This document shows, one piece after another, positions 9,038 to 18,894 of a DNA stretch of 64,000 bases (position 1 is its first letter; each line of letters opens with the position of its first letter). Under the pieces are notes generated by a model. It saw nothing but the letters and a program-made list of their open reading frames with translations, was not told the DNA's origin and ran no database searches. Origin of the DNA: BJGO01 sp964640655. Lineage in GTDB: Bacteria; Bacteroidota; Bacteroidia; Chitinophagales; UBA10324. A program made the position numbers and the translations under genes. The stretch covers positions 115,064 to 179,063 of the forward strand of contig CAZXFT010000003.1 in assembly GCA_964640655.1 (NCBI GenBank), read 5' to 3'.

Positions 9038-9799
9038 TTGAAATATACGTTTTGCATTGTCTGATGTTTGTTGGATCACAGCTGCTTCTGACAAGTGATA
9101 GATGCCTGCAAGTTGTTGAACAATATATTTCAGGTAGGCAGGCTCGTTGCGCTTGCCACGAAAGGGAACTGGAGTGAGATATGGCGCATCAGTTTCCAAA
9201 ACGATATTGCTGAGTGGAATAAACTTCAAGACTTCATCCAGTGCAGCTTTTTTATATGTAACCACTCCACCTATGCCAAGCATACAATTTAGAGTAATGA
9301 TTTTTTCGGCTTGTTCTATTGTGCCGCCAAAACAATGAAACACACCACGTACTCTTTGTTTCATAAAGTCAGCAGTAATAGCTATGGCATCATCCATAGC
9401 ATCGCGCGTATGCATACTGAAGGGAAGATTATAGTCTGAAGCCCATTGTAATTGTGTGTGCAAGGCATCCTGCTGTTCGCGGATAAAATTTTTGTCCCAG
9501 TAATAATCCAGACCTATTTCACCAATGGCACAATATGGGTTGCTTTCGGGGTTGAGATACTGTTTCAGTTTCTCTAGAACAATTTTATAATCATCTTTCA
9601 CAGAGCAAGGATGCAAACCGATCATAGCTTTACAAAATGATTTGTTTGATGCCACACAACTGTGCATGGATTCAACAGAATCCAAATCAATATTAGGTAA
9701 GAGCACTTGTGTTACACCTTCTTGTTGAGCACGTAGCAACACAGCATCACGGTCGTTATCAAACTCCGGTAAGTAAATATGTGTATGTGTGTCTATCAT
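9029..9799 (-). CDS. tatD: TatD family metal-dependent hydrolase (DNase)
   Basis: A 256-residue TIM-barrel hydrolase of the amidohydrolase superfamily. Metal ligands are visible in order: MIDTHTHIY at the N-terminus (HxH), GEIGLDYYW (Glu), PFSMHTRDAMDD (His), GVFHCFGG (His) and VLETDAPYLTP (Asp). The family acts as 3'-5' exonuclease/DNase in quality control and repair, in the cytoplasm. The ATG overlaps the dedA stop by 4 bases, so translation is probably coupled in a purD-dedA-tatD transcript. Its 3' end overlaps the convergent upstream-strand gene by 9 bases. Confidence 0.95.
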   Translation of the reverse strand: MIDTHTHIYLPEFDNDRDAVLLRAQQEGVTQVLLPNIDLDSVESMHSCVASNKSFCKAMIGLHPCSVKDDYKIVLEKLKQYLNPESNPYCAIGEIGLDYYWDKNFIREQQDALHTQLQWASDYNLPFSMHTRDAMDDAIAITADFMKQRVRGVFHCFGGTIEQAEKIITLNCMLGIGGVVTYKKAALDEVLKFIPLSNIVLETDAPYLTPVPFRGKRNEPAYLKYIVQQLAGIYHLSEAAVIQQTSDNAKRIFQLS

Positions 9800-10443
9800 T
9801 TGTTTTTCTGAAAGCGCATCTTGATGGCTTCAAAAGCAATAGGCATCAATGAAATGATAATAATCATGATGACAACAGCACTGAAATTCTTTTTGATGAA
9901 GTCGTAATTACCAAACCAGTATCCGGCATAGGTGAACATAATAACCCATGAAAGTCCACCCAATATATTAAAGGTGCTGAAGCGGCTGTAAGTCATCTTA
10001 CCAACACCGGCTACAAACGGAGCAAATGTTCTGATGATGGGCATAAAGCGGGAGTAAATGATTGTCTTGCCACCATGTTTCGCATAAAACTTCTGAGTAC
10101 GTTCTAAATATTCTCTTTTCAAGAATTTATAATTCCTGTTGAACACAGCCGGTCCAACCCAGCGTCCTACTTGATAGTTAACCATATTGCCGGAAATGGC
10201 AGCGATGATAAGCAAGACTGCTAGTAAGTGAATATTCAATTCATTGGCTTCATTGGCAGCAAGGGCACCAGCTGCAAACAGTAAAGAATCACCGGGTAAA
10301 AATGGTGTTATCACAAAACCTGTTTCAGAAAAAATAATCACAAACAGGATAGCATACGTGAGCGTGCCATATTGCGATATAATATCCGACAGATGCTTGT
10401 CAATATGCAGGATAAAATCGAGTAGTTGTTGCAGAAATTCCAT
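9796..10443 (-). CDS. DedA family membrane protein
   Basis: A 215-residue inner-membrane protein with the DedA/SNARE-associated (VTT) domain. Diagnostic elements are ETGFVITPFLPGDSLLFAAG, with the acidic residue and PGD in a re-entrant loop, and SRFMPIIRTFAPFVAGVGKM, which contains the conserved R-x3-P-x2-R motif. Several hydrophobic helices follow to residue ~205. DedA proteins act as lipid scramblases/flippases, including recycling of undecaprenyl phosphate, and support proton-motive-force homeostasis; which one applies here cannot be told. It begins one base after the purD stop and overlaps tatD by 4 bases, so it sits inside a translationally coupled operon. Confidence 0.95.
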   Translation of the reverse strand: MEFLQQLLDFILHIDKHLSDIISQYGTLTYAILFVIIFSETGFVITPFLPGDSLLFAAGALAANEANELNIHLLAVLLIIAAISGNMVNYQVGRWVGPAVFNRNYKFLKREYLERTQKFYAKHGGKTIIYSRFMPIIRTFAPFVAGVGKMTYSRFSTFNILGGLSWVIMFTYAGYWFGNYDFIKKNFSAVVIMIIIISLMPIAFEAIKMRFQKNK

Positions 10444-10444
10444 A

Positions 10445-11734
10445 TCAGGCGGTAGTTTTTATAAATTCAAATCCTATGTCGCGACGAAAATACTTGCCTT
10501 CAAACGAAATTTGTTCGGCGGCACGTTTTGCTTTGTGCAAAGCATCTTCTAAGTCCTTGCCTAACGATGTTACCGCCAGAACACGACCGCCATTGCTGAT
10601 GAGTTGATGCTTATTGATTGTTGTACCTGCATGAAAAACATGTGCATCATTTATCTGTTCTAAATGAGTAATTGCTTTTCCCGTATCAGGAGTACCCGGA
10701 TAACCTGCTGATGCTAATACAATGGTAACACCATGTTTCTCAGTCTGCTTCAGTTTCTTTGACTTTAAATCATTATTACTTACTGCGATAAATAATTCTA
10801 CCAAATCATTATCGATGCGTGGAAGCACCACTTCTGTTTCAGGGTCACCCAGTCGGCAGTTATATTCAATAACATAGGGCTCTCCCTGAACATTCATTAA
10901 ACCGAAATAGATAAAACCAGTGTAAGGAATACTATTTTTTTGTAGTCCGTTTAGTGTTGGTTGGATCACGCGCTCTTCAATTTTTTTCATCAATACTACA
11001 TCAGCAAATGGTACCGGTGAAACAGCACCCATACCCCCTGTATTCAGACCGGTATCACCTTCTCCAATTCGCTTATAATCTTTTGCCGTAGGCAGTATCA
11101 GATAATCTTTTCCATCAGTTAAAATAAAAACACTCAGCTCTATTCCGTACAAGAATTCTTCAATCACCACTTTATTCCCTGCTGCGCCAAATTTCCCACT
11201 GTTTAAAAAGTCATCAAGTTCCTTGAAGGCCTCATCCTTTGTGTTGGAAATAACAACACCCTTGCCGGCTGCAAGTCCGTCTGCCTTCAGCACAACTGGT
11301 CCGGTGAATGTATTTACAAATGCTATGGCTGAATTATATTCTTCTTTAGTAAAAGTGCGATATGCAGCAGTTGGAATTTGTTGCTGCATCATAAAAGCTT
11401 TCGCATAATCTTTAGAGCCTTCTAACTGAGCACCTTCTTTTGAAGGGCCAATCAATGCAATGTGTTTTAAATGTTTCTGTTGAAAATAATCCCACACACC
11501 GTTTACCAACGGGTCTTCGGGGCCAACAACCAGCATGGTGACCTTATTGATTAGTGCAAACTCAGCCAACGCTTCAAAGTTGTTGGTATCTATGGCCACG
11601 TTCGTTCCACATTGTGCTGTACCTGGATTGCCTGGTGCAATATATAGTTTGGTACAGAGACTGCTTTCACTCAGTTTTTTTGCAAAAGCATGTTCTCGGC
11701 CGCCTTTGCCTAGTAGTAATATCGTTTCAGACAT
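10445..11734 (-). CDS. purD: Phosphoribosylamine-glycine ligase (GAR synthetase)
   Basis: ATP-grasp enzyme that joins glycine to 5-phosphoribosylamine, the second step of de novo purine synthesis, in the cytoplasm. The N-terminal motif GKGGREHAFAKKL, APGNPGTAQCGTN, GPEDPLVNG, the ATP-grasp loop VLKADGLAAGKGV, the GGMGAVSP segment and YNCRLGDPETEVVLPR are all present and in order. The length of 429 residues is normal for the family. ATG start. It is the first of a compact minus-strand run with dedA and tatD. No other purine genes are in the window. Confidence 0.97.
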   Translation of the reverse strand: MSETILLLGKGGREHAFAKKLSESSLCTKLYIAPGNPGTAQCGTNVAIDTNNFEALAEFALINKVTMLVVGPEDPLVNGVWDYFQQKHLKHIALIGPSKEGAQLEGSKDYAKAFMMQQQIPTAAYRTFTKEEYNSAIAFVNTFTGPVVLKADGLAAGKGVVISNTKDEAFKELDDFLNSGKFGAAGNKVVIEEFLYGIELSVFILTDGKDYLILPTAKDYKRIGEGDTGLNTGGMGAVSPVPFADVVLMKKIEERVIQPTLNGLQKNSIPYTGFIYFGLMNVQGEPYVIEYNCRLGDPETEVVLPRIDNDLVELFIAVSNNDLKSKKLKQTEKHGVTIVLASAGYPGTPDTGKAITHLEQINDAHVFHAGTTINKHQLISNGGRVLAVTSLGKDLEDALHKAKRAAEQISFEGKYFRRDIGFEFIKTTA

Positions 11735-11785
11735 GATGCGCGAAATTAAGCATACTCGCGCAGTAAGACTTTAATCGGGTTAACC

Positions 11786-13348
11786 TTAGTAGTTATAAAC
11801 GTAAACCTCGTAAACGTATGTAATCGTTTTCTTTTCGTTAGGCTTTAAACTGATAGTCCACTCAGCATTACTGTTTGGATTTAATCCATTGTATTTGCCT
11901 GGTATATTCATTTTACCATCGTCGCTTGCAGAAATAATATTCCCATTGATGTATTTACTCACGTTCAGATTTATGGCTTTATCCTGAAGGTTTTCAATCG
12001 GTATAGAACCTTTTATGGTCACCTTAGAATACATCACCTTGTTGTATGTTTTAGCATTGTCGTCTTTCTTGATTTGTTCTTCGCTGTTGGAAACATAAAT
12101 GTCAGGTGAACGGCTGAGTTGCACTTTAACAGTACCACCTTTAGGCGTGTATTTGATTTCATCCTGCGAAAGCGGTTCCAGTTTTTCATCCTGAACAAAT
12201 ACCGGAGCAGATGTAAATGGATTGGTAGTATTGTTTGTTATTTTAAGTGAGTGATATACATCAAAACGCTGTTCAGGATTGTTGTTGATTTGTCGGGTTC
12301 CCGCAAAGTTGACTACATCGTTAACGCTAACCTCATAAATATCCGAGTAGGGCACAGTAGCAGAGAAAATGGAGAAACTGCTTTTGGTATTCATGGGTAA
12401 AGACACCTTACCTATTCTGTATTTATAGAGGTCGTTTGATTTTTCACCGACTGTGTTGTAAACTGTATAATTGTTCCAGTCGTATTGTTCACCATCGGCT
12501 TCCATTCTTGAAGCTCCACTAAGTGTTTGAGGGGCATTACTATACAAGTAATTATAATGGTTATAGGTATATACACCCGGAGTTCCGGTGTAATAGTTTA
12601 AAGCAAAGTAGTCCACCTGTGTGCCGTACTTAAATTGTGGTGCACCTACAGTTAGGGTTAAGTCAACATTTTTCAAGGACTCTGAAAAATTTTCAACCAA
12701 AGCCTTCATTTCCAATTGTAATGATTTATCATCAATCAATTTGATGTTGTATGAAGGAATCCATTGCATGCCAGTTGACATATAAGACAGTTTTAATGGA
12801 ACATTACCATCTTTATTAAAACTTACTATTCCAACTCGGGTTAACGAATCGGCTTTAAACTTTTCTTCTGTTTTACCCTCCACAAACAGCTCAATAATTT
12901 GACTGGTGATCAGGAACAAAGTAAAGCCATCAGAAGTGCCAAGCTTAATGGTGCTGTAGTCTTTATAAAAATCCTGCAAGACACCGCTCACTTCTCGCGC
13001 AGGTGTTGTTTGAGAATTATTGACAATGTAAACTACTTTTATTTTTTTACCCTTACTGACAGGAAGAATATCTGCCCAGTTTTTAACGGTACGGTTCACT
13101 TTAATGGTGTCGTCTTTAAAATCGATGCGGTTAATCTTATAATCTTTAGTCGTGGTTAACCAAAATGTAGAGAGCAGAGGATTCTTGGGTGATTCCATCT
13201 TCCATATTCCTTTGTCAACATTAACACTGCCTTCTTTTACAATGAAGTAAGTGCCATTTTTAAATACGTTAATAGATACAGGGGTAATATCACTCTGAGC
13301 AAATGAGATGATGGGGAACATTAATAATAAGAGAGCGAGTATTTTCAT
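11786..13348 (-). CDS. Exported DUF4139/DUF4140-type (mucoidy inhibitor-like) protein
   Basis: Signal peptide at residues 1-18 (MKILALLLLMFPIISFAQ). The N-terminal ~110 residues resemble the DUF4140 half (VSINVFKNGTYFIVKEGSVN, later KIKVVYIVNNSQ). The rest resembles DUF4139, with the usual hallmark of a beta-rich scaffold: LSYMSTGMQWIPSYNIKL followed by EMKALVENFSESLKNVDLTL and a C-terminal NPNSNAEWTISLKPNEKK element. The family is periplasmic or surface-exposed and has no assigned biochemical activity; the 'mucoidy inhibitor A' name derives from a loosely related protein. It lies 51 bases upstream of purD on the same strand. A divergent CotH-type gene starts just beyond it. Confidence 0.8.
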   Translation of the reverse strand: MKILALLLLMFPIISFAQSDITPVSINVFKNGTYFIVKEGSVNVDKGIWKMESPKNPLLSTFWLTTTKDYKINRIDFKDDTIKVNRTVKNWADILPVSKGKKIKVVYIVNNSQTTPAREVSGVLQDFYKDYSTIKLGTSDGFTLFLITSQIIELFVEGKTEEKFKADSLTRVGIVSFNKDGNVPLKLSYMSTGMQWIPSYNIKLIDDKSLQLEMKALVENFSESLKNVDLTLTVGAPQFKYGTQVDYFALNYYTGTPGVYTYNHYNYLYSNAPQTLSGASRMEADGEQYDWNNYTVYNTVGEKSNDLYKYRIGKVSLPMNTKSSFSIFSATVPYSDIYEVSVNDVVNFAGTRQINNNPEQRFDVYHSLKITNNTTNPFTSAPVFVQDEKLEPLSQDEIKYTPKGGTVKVQLSRSPDIYVSNSEEQIKKDDNAKTYNKVMYSKVTIKGSIPIENLQDKAINLNVSKYINGNIISASDDGKMNIPGKYNGLNPNSNAEWTISLKPNEKKTITYVYEVYVYNY

Positions 13349-13423
13349 TATTGAATTTTTTTAAGTAAATGATGTAAACGGGTGAAAAATTACATAATTA
13401 CAGAGGCAGTTTTTTTTATTTCT

Positions 13424-15760
13424 ATGCCAAGGACAAATAATTCAACGATCAGTCAATATCTTAGCAAAAAAAGACTCGATTTGAAAGAACTACTAATAAT
13501 GCTTGTTGGTATACTATCTAGTTACCTCACTGCTGCACAACATTATAAACTTCCGGTTCATGAGAAATTATTTACCGACAACGAAATCTCGAAAGTTTAT
13601 ATTACTATTCACCCCGACTCTCTCTCATTGTTATATACTGATGTAACCGGCGGCTATAATTTCCCTGTAAAAGTCAAATTTATTTCAACTGAAATTACAG
13701 ACAGTGTTTCAAATGTAGGAATGGGCTTGAGAGGAAATACTTCCCTGTTTGCACAGAAAAAGTCATTTCAACTCACGTTCAACGCGCACGTAGACAGCCA
13801 GAAATTTTATGGATTGGAAAAGATGAATCTCATCGGTCAGCATAACGACCCGGCTATTATTCGCACGAAATTGACCTGGGATTTATTTCATTCTTTTGGA
13901 GTACCTGCGCCACGGTCTAATTATGTTGAGGTTTACATCAACGGAGACTACTATGGCCTGTATATGAATGTAGAACATATTGACGACGAATTTTGTGAGT
14001 CACGATTCACTAACGACGACGGCAACCTTTACAAATGCTATTGGGGTACATCATTGCAATACATCAGCGACAATCCTAACGATTATAAATTTGAATTAAA
14101 CGGGCATCGTTCTTACGAATTAAAGAATAACAAACAAGCCGACGATTACAGCGATTTAGCCAACTTGATTAATATATTAAATAATACACCACTCAATGAA
14201 CTACCCTGCGAGTTGGAAAAAGTATTTAACGTTCACAACTATCTTAAATGCATGGCTATAGAAATATTAGCCGGTCACTGGGACAATTACATATACAATA
14301 TCAACAACTATTATCTCTATCATAATACAGAAACCAATATGTTTGAATACATACCCTATGATGTTGACAATACATGGGGAATTGACTGGTTAGGTGTTAA
14401 TTGGACTTCGGCGAATATGTATCAGTTCAAACCAAGTGGACAAGAACGCCCTTTGTATGACAGAATATTATTGATTCCTGAGTATAAGGATTTATTCTCT
14501 CACTACATGAATACAATTGCCAACTCTTCCTACATGAGCACAACAATATTCAATCGTATTCAAAGCATCAAAACCATGATTACCCCAGCAGCAGAGGCTG
14601 ATACCTTTCGCACATTGGACTATGGATTTACCATCAGCGACTTCAACAACTCCTTCACACAATCTCTTGGTGGTCATGTGGCCCACGGTATTATACCATA
14701 CATACAACAGAGAGTGCAAAACATTAATCTACAATTGCAGCTTAACAACATTGCTCCAGAGATATTTTATCCGATCGCTCATTATCCTCGTCCAACAGAT
14801 TCTTTGTTTTTTCAGTGTAAGGTGAATGATGATGTGCAGGTAACATATGTACAGATGATCTACACACTGAACGGCGGAGGAACTAATACTCTGGAGTTGT
14901 TTGATGATGGTTTGCACTTTGATGGTGCTGCCGGTGACAGGGTCTTTGGAAATGTGTTAATTGTTGTTACTGCCAATACTCAGATCCAATATTCATTTGT
15001 GGCTTCTGATAATGTCAATCAAATTTCAACATTGCCTAAATGTGGTACATATACTTATCAGTTTAAGCCGGTCGTTCCCTCAGTTGTCATCAATGAGTTT
15101 ATGGCCGATAACTCTTCTGTTATTTATGATGAATATGGAAATGCTGACGACTGGATAGAACTCTATAATAAAGGCACTGTCGCGGTTCCGTTAGGTAAAA
15201 TGTTCTTGAGCGATAATGCAGAGTTCAGAAATAAATGGCCATTACCCGATTTTGTTTTAGCTCCAAATTCTTATGTATTAGTGTGGTGTGATAAAGATGG
15301 TTATCAAGGAGATTTTCATACAAATTTTAAACTGGATAAAAGTGGTGGAACATTAATTCTCAGCGATAATTACTCAAACTCCATGGCAATTACTGATTAT
15401 GTAACTTATTCGCAACAGCTTACGAATAATTCGTACTCAAGAATACCAAACGGTTCAGGTGATTTTATTATTCAGGCAGCCACGCCTATATATAATAATG
15501 AGTTAGTGAGTGTTAATGAAATCACACCACAGGATATTTCATTCTATCCAAATCCGGCAAATGATTATTGCTATCTCAGCAACGAAATACAGGCAGAGCA
15601 CATTCAAATCTTGGATGCTTATGGACGAACCGTATTATCTCAAATATTAAACAACAATAAAAAAATACAATTATCTCAGTTGCCTTCGGGTATTTATCAG
15701 GTTCAGTTTCTTGCTGACTATAGTATACAAAAACAACTACCACTAATTATCATTCATTAA
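13424..15760 (+). CDS. CotH-kinase-domain protein with lamin-tail domain and T9SS sorting tail
   Basis: Exported protein in three parts. A CotH kinase-like domain (about residues 60-420) has RGNTSLFAQKKSFQL, YGLYMNVEHIDDEF and EYIPYDVDNTWGID, where the D-x-D matches the metal-binding aspartates of the CotH fold. A lamin-tail domain (about 560-680) shows VVINEFMADNSS, DDWIELYNKG and LAPNSYVLVWCDKDG. A type A sorting tail starts at SFYPNPANDYCYL. The start is uncertain. The frame opens with a GTG at 13382, but that puts 40 residues ahead of the signal peptide. ATG 13424 is used here; TTG 13481 (reading MKELLIMLVGILSSYLTAAQ) gives the most typical signal peptide. It heads a tight run with DUF4153, truA and a small protein. 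CotH proteins phosphorylate spore-coat proteins in Bacillus; the extracellular target here is unknown. Confidence 0.88.
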   Translation: MPRTNNSTISQYLSKKRLDLKELLIMLVGILSSYLTAAQHYKLPVHEKLFTDNEISKVYITIHPDSLSLLYTDVTGGYNFPVKVKFISTEITDSVSNVGMGLRGNTSLFAQKKSFQLTFNAHVDSQKFYGLEKMNLIGQHNDPAIIRTKLTWDLFHSFGVPAPRSNYVEVYINGDYYGLYMNVEHIDDEFCESRFTNDDGNLYKCYWGTSLQYISDNPNDYKFELNGHRSYELKNNKQADDYSDLANLINILNNTPLNELPCELEKVFNVHNYLKCMAIEILAGHWDNYIYNINNYYLYHNTETNMFEYIPYDVDNTWGIDWLGVNWTSANMYQFKPSGQERPLYDRILLIPEYKDLFSHYMNTIANSSYMSTTIFNRIQSIKTMITPAAEADTFRTLDYGFTISDFNNSFTQSLGGHVAHGIIPYIQQRVQNINLQLQLNNIAPEIFYPIAHYPRPTDSLFFQCKVNDDVQVTYVQMIYTLNGGGTNTLELFDDGLHFDGAAGDRVFGNVLIVVTANTQIQYSFVASDNVNQISTLPKCGTYTYQFKPVVPSVVINEFMADNSSVIYDEYGNADDWIELYNKGTVAVPLGKMFLSDNAEFRNKWPLPDFVLAPNSYVLVWCDKDGYQGDFHTNFKLDKSGGTLILSDNYSNSMAITDYVTYSQQLTNNSYSRIPNGSGDFIIQAATPIYNNELVSVNEITPQDISFYPNPANDYCYLSNEIQAEHIQILDAYGRTVLSQILNNNKKIQLSQLPSGIYQVQFLADYSIQKQLPLIIIH

Positions 15761-15763
15761 TCT

Positions 15764-17548
15764 ATGGCACGTTTTCGTTTTTCTGTTTCTGAGTTGCAGC
15801 AAGGCTTGCTGCAAGTATTGCAGCGTTTTCCTTTAGCAGTAATATTTTCTGTTATCGCTTTTTACACTACAATTCTTCTCATACGAGGCCAAGAAGATCT
15901 CGTGAATCATCTGTTGGTATGTCTCCTTGGATTACCATTAACTGTAGCCTTTACCATCATTGCGGAATCGTTCAATTGGAAAATTTTATTACGATTAGCA
16001 TTTCAGGTTTTATTGATTGCATTGCTAGTTATATATTATTTTACCTTACCAACCAATTTAGAAAAAGCACCGATGGTGCATATTTATCGCTACATCGGTT
16101 TGCTTTTTGCAGCGCATCTGTTAGTAGCCATTTCAGTAATCGGATTTCGTAACCGACAATTACTCTTTTGGTATTTCAACCAGTACATGTTTTTCCGTTG
16201 GTTGCAGGCTTCATTGTTCAGCAGTGTTTTATATGCTGGTATAGCCGGTGCCATTGTGGCGGTTCATTTTCTCTTTAATCTGGATATTGATGATAAGGTA
16301 TATGGATACCTGTATGCACTGGTGGCTTGCATTTTCCATCCGCTATATTTTCTGGCAGGCATTCCTGTAATGCAACACCGCGAGGATGACGAGCAAATTT
16401 CCTATCCGAAACAATTAAGCATTTTTTCTATTTACATTCTTTTGCCTATCGTACTTATCTATCTTTTGATACTTTATGCTTACGGAGTAAAAATTATTTT
16501 CACATTCAATTGGCCTATTGGTTGGGTGGCCTGGCTTGTTCTTGGATTTTCGGTGAGTGGCATCTTTGCATGGTTGTTGGTGTATCCGTTGCAGCAAACC
16601 GAGAAGCAAACCTTAGCTAAGCTTTATTACCGTTATTATTTTCTATTGTTAATACCGGTTCTCATCCTCTTATATCTCGCCATCTTCAAGCGATTGAATA
16701 TGTATGGTTTCACCGAAGACCGATACATCATTCTCATATCAGCATTTTGGTTGACTGTGGTCTGTGTTTATAATTTTCTGCGCAAAGGCAACCTTATTTT
16801 TATTCCCACCTCATTACTCATTGTAACAGTTATCAGTATAAGCGGTCCCTGGAGCATGTTTTCTGTTTCACGTACTATGCAGCTTAACCGTTTGCAAATA
16901 ATATTTGAGACTAATAATATGCTGAATACAGATGGTAAAATTCCGGCACCGGACACTACACTGCAATCTAAACTCACAGCTGCAGACAGGTTTGAGATCA
17001 CATCAATTACAAAGTACCTCTGCGAAATGCATGGCATTGGTGTTTTTGAAAAAATATTCGTGCAACCCATAGACAGCATGAAAGATAAACGAGCCTGGTG
17101 GCAGAGTGATTACATTTTAGAGCATATTGGCATCAAACCACAATACAGTAAGGATTTAACAGATGTATCTGACAACTATCATTATATCAGTTTGAATTGT
17201 GAAAATGAAGTAATTGATATCAATGGTTATTCTAATTGCGTTCGTTTAACATCAGTAGACAATAACACTTCAAACGATTTATACTCTTTTAATAATGTCA
17301 AGGATGCTATACTGATTATTGAGTCAGGAAATGTTTATGATACTATTGATTTAAAACCTTGGCTTAATAGCCAAATGGATATTACGGGTAACTACAAGAC
17401 ATTAGCGGTATCCAAGATGACATTTTCATTGAAAAATAATTCTGATGCAAAACTTGTTTTGCAGACAATTTCAGGGCAATATCATGATAAGAAATATGAG
17501 ATTCATAATATTGAAGCATTGCTTTTCTTTAATAAATATTATAAATAA
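15764..17548 (+). CDS. DUF4153-type polytopic membrane protein
   Basis: A 594-residue protein whose first ~375 residues hold about 11-12 hydrophobic helices, opening with SELQQGLLQVLQRFPLAVIF, the amphipathic lead-in typical of DUF4153 proteins in Bacteroidota. The last ~200 residues are soluble, Asn/Asp-rich and probably periplasmic. No catalytic or transport motif is recognised and the family has no assigned function. ATG begins 3 bases after the CotH-gene stop, and the truA start codon abuts its own stop, so all are likely on one mRNA. Confidence 0.82.
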   Translation: MARFRFSVSELQQGLLQVLQRFPLAVIFSVIAFYTTILLIRGQEDLVNHLLVCLLGLPLTVAFTIIAESFNWKILLRLAFQVLLIALLVIYYFTLPTNLEKAPMVHIYRYIGLLFAAHLLVAISVIGFRNRQLLFWYFNQYMFFRWLQASLFSSVLYAGIAGAIVAVHFLFNLDIDDKVYGYLYALVACIFHPLYFLAGIPVMQHREDDEQISYPKQLSIFSIYILLPIVLIYLLILYAYGVKIIFTFNWPIGWVAWLVLGFSVSGIFAWLLVYPLQQTEKQTLAKLYYRYYFLLLIPVLILLYLAIFKRLNMYGFTEDRYIILISAFWLTVVCVYNFLRKGNLIFIPTSLLIVTVISISGPWSMFSVSRTMQLNRLQIIFETNNMLNTDGKIPAPDTTLQSKLTAADRFEITSITKYLCEMHGIGVFEKIFVQPIDSMKDKRAWWQSDYILEHIGIKPQYSKDLTDVSDNYHYISLNCENEVIDINGYSNCVRLTSVDNNTSNDLYSFNNVKDAILIIESGNVYDTIDLKPWLNSQMDITGNYKTLAVSKMTFSLKNNSDAKLVLQTISGQYHDKKYEIHNIEALLFFNKYYK

Positions 17549-18310
17549 GTGCCGCGATATTTTATAGAGTTAGCATACAATGGAACGGATTTCCATGGAT
17601 GGCAAATACAGAAGAATGCAAATAGAACAGTTCAATCTGTTTTAAATGAAGCTTTGAGTGTATTAGTTCGCGAGAAGATTGAGTCGCTCGGCAGCAGTCG
17701 CACAGATGCTGGTGTGCATGCAATGCACAATGTTGCGCATTTTACCACAAAATCAGAATTGCCTGAAGGATTTGTTCGTAAACTGAATTTTGTTTTGCCT
17801 GATGATGTGGTGGTGTATGATATAAAAAGAGTTCGTGATAAAGCTCATGCCAGATTTGATGCTATAGCCCGCTATTATGAGTACCATATCAGCTACAGAA
17901 AAAATCCATTTAATCAAGTCTTAGCATGGTATTATCCCTACAGGCCATTATCACTGGACTTACTTAATCGCGTGGCCTTATTTTATAAATCACAGAAAGA
18001 CTTTGCCTCTTTTGGAAAAAAACATTCACAGGTAAAAACCACGCTGTGTGATATAGAACTATGCGAGTGGGTGTTTGATGAAGAACGACAAATACTCATT
18101 TACCGGGTAAAAGCCAACCGTTTCCTGAGAGGCATGGTTAGGGCAATGGTACAAACATCGGTGCAAATTGGCCGCGGTAATATTGCTGTGGAACATTTAC
18201 CTGAAATATTTGCAGCACGACTAAACACAAAAACCGATTTCTCAGCACCGGCTAATGGACTTACTTTAATGAAGGTTTATTATCCGGACGATTATTATTC
18301 GCATTTGTGA
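17549..18310 (+). CDS. truA: tRNA pseudouridine(38-40) synthase TruA
   Basis: Converts uridines 38-40 of the tRNA anticodon arm to pseudouridine in the cytoplasm. The opening YFIELAYNGTDFHGWQIQ, the catalytic motif GSSRTDAGVHA with nucleophile Asp53, and the later RVKANRFLRGMVRAMV are diagnostic. Length 253 is normal. Translation starts at GTG 17549, directly after the TAA of the DUF4153 gene. No ATG lies near, and the family N-terminus begins right at this codon, so GTG is the real start. The following gene overlaps by 4 bases. Confidence 0.96.
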   Translation: MPRYFIELAYNGTDFHGWQIQKNANRTVQSVLNEALSVLVREKIESLGSSRTDAGVHAMHNVAHFTTKSELPEGFVRKLNFVLPDDVVVYDIKRVRDKAHARFDAIARYYEYHISYRKNPFNQVLAWYYPYRPLSLDLLNRVALFYKSQKDFASFGKKHSQVKTTLCDIELCEWVFDEERQILIYRVKANRFLRGMVRAMVQTSVQIGRGNIAVEHLPEIFAARLNTKTDFSAPANGLTLMKVYYPDDYYSHL

Positions 18311-18822
18311 TTAACTTGCATACAGCATTGAAACAGCAAGCAGCACTTTTTAGCTCTTTTATTTTGATGATGATGATAGTGCATATCATCGTTTCATCAT
18401 TGTTTTATCCTGCTGCCAAATATCAGGCTTGGCAAACAGTGAAAGAAAATTGCCATAAAGAGCAACTTGTAGAACTCACACTGAGCATTGAAGATTTTCA
18501 TCTTTCACGTGTGAACCAACACGAAGTAAAATGGAAAGGAGAATGGTATGACATTGAAGAAATGCAAGAGTTTGACAACTACGTAGTTCTCTTTGCCCGA
18601 CAAGATAATCATGAATCAAAATTGCTCGATTTTTTTCTTGGTCTGTTAAATAAGAATAAATCTTCGCAACAGAACTTGTCGCTGAATAGTTCTTACATAG
18701 TGAATCTGTTCGAATCTATTATGCCTGATCATCAAATATATCTGGTTGTTGACTTTCCTTCCAATTATCACAACTATATTGCTTTATATACTCGTTTCAT
18801 TGAGCAGCCACCCGAATGTTGA
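18307..18822 (+). CDS. Single-helix anchored protein, unknown function
   Basis: A 171-residue protein that starts at a GTG sharing four bases (GTGA) with the truA stop. An N-terminal hydrophobic helix (about residues 13-38, ALFSSFILMMMIVHIIVSSL) anchors it, and the rest faces the periplasm: EWYDIEEMQEFDNYVVLFAR and a short C-terminal part ending QPPEC. In layout it resembles other tiny conserved Bacteroidota proteins that trail operons, but I do not recognise a family. Coupled translation with truA argues that it is a real gene. Confidence 0.7.
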   Translation: MINLHTALKQQAALFSSFILMMMIVHIIVSSLFYPAAKYQAWQTVKENCHKEQLVELTLSIEDFHLSRVNQHEVKWKGEWYDIEEMQEFDNYVVLFARQDNHESKLLDFFLGLLNKNKSSQQNLSLNSSYIVNLFESIMPDHQIYLVVDFPSNYHNYIALYTRFIEQPPEC

Positions 18823-18839
18823 TTGTATTTATGAATAAA

Positions 18840-18868
18840 GCTGTTGTTTAATAACAGCAATACATTTT
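18840..18868 (+). terminator. Weak possible terminator
   Basis: GCTGTT (18840-18845) pairs with AACAGC (18853-18858) around a 7-base loop, followed shortly by a TTTTT run. The stem is only 6 bp and the T-run is offset by five bases, so this is a weak call at the end of the CotH-truA run. Confidence 0.35.
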
Positions 18869-18894
18869 TACAATCATTAATTCAATAAATAATC

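Noticed and set aside
13382..13423. GTG 13382 as the start of the CotH-domain gene
   Set aside because: It would put about 36 extra residues ahead of the signal peptide core; ATG 13424 or TTG 13481 fit an exported protein better.
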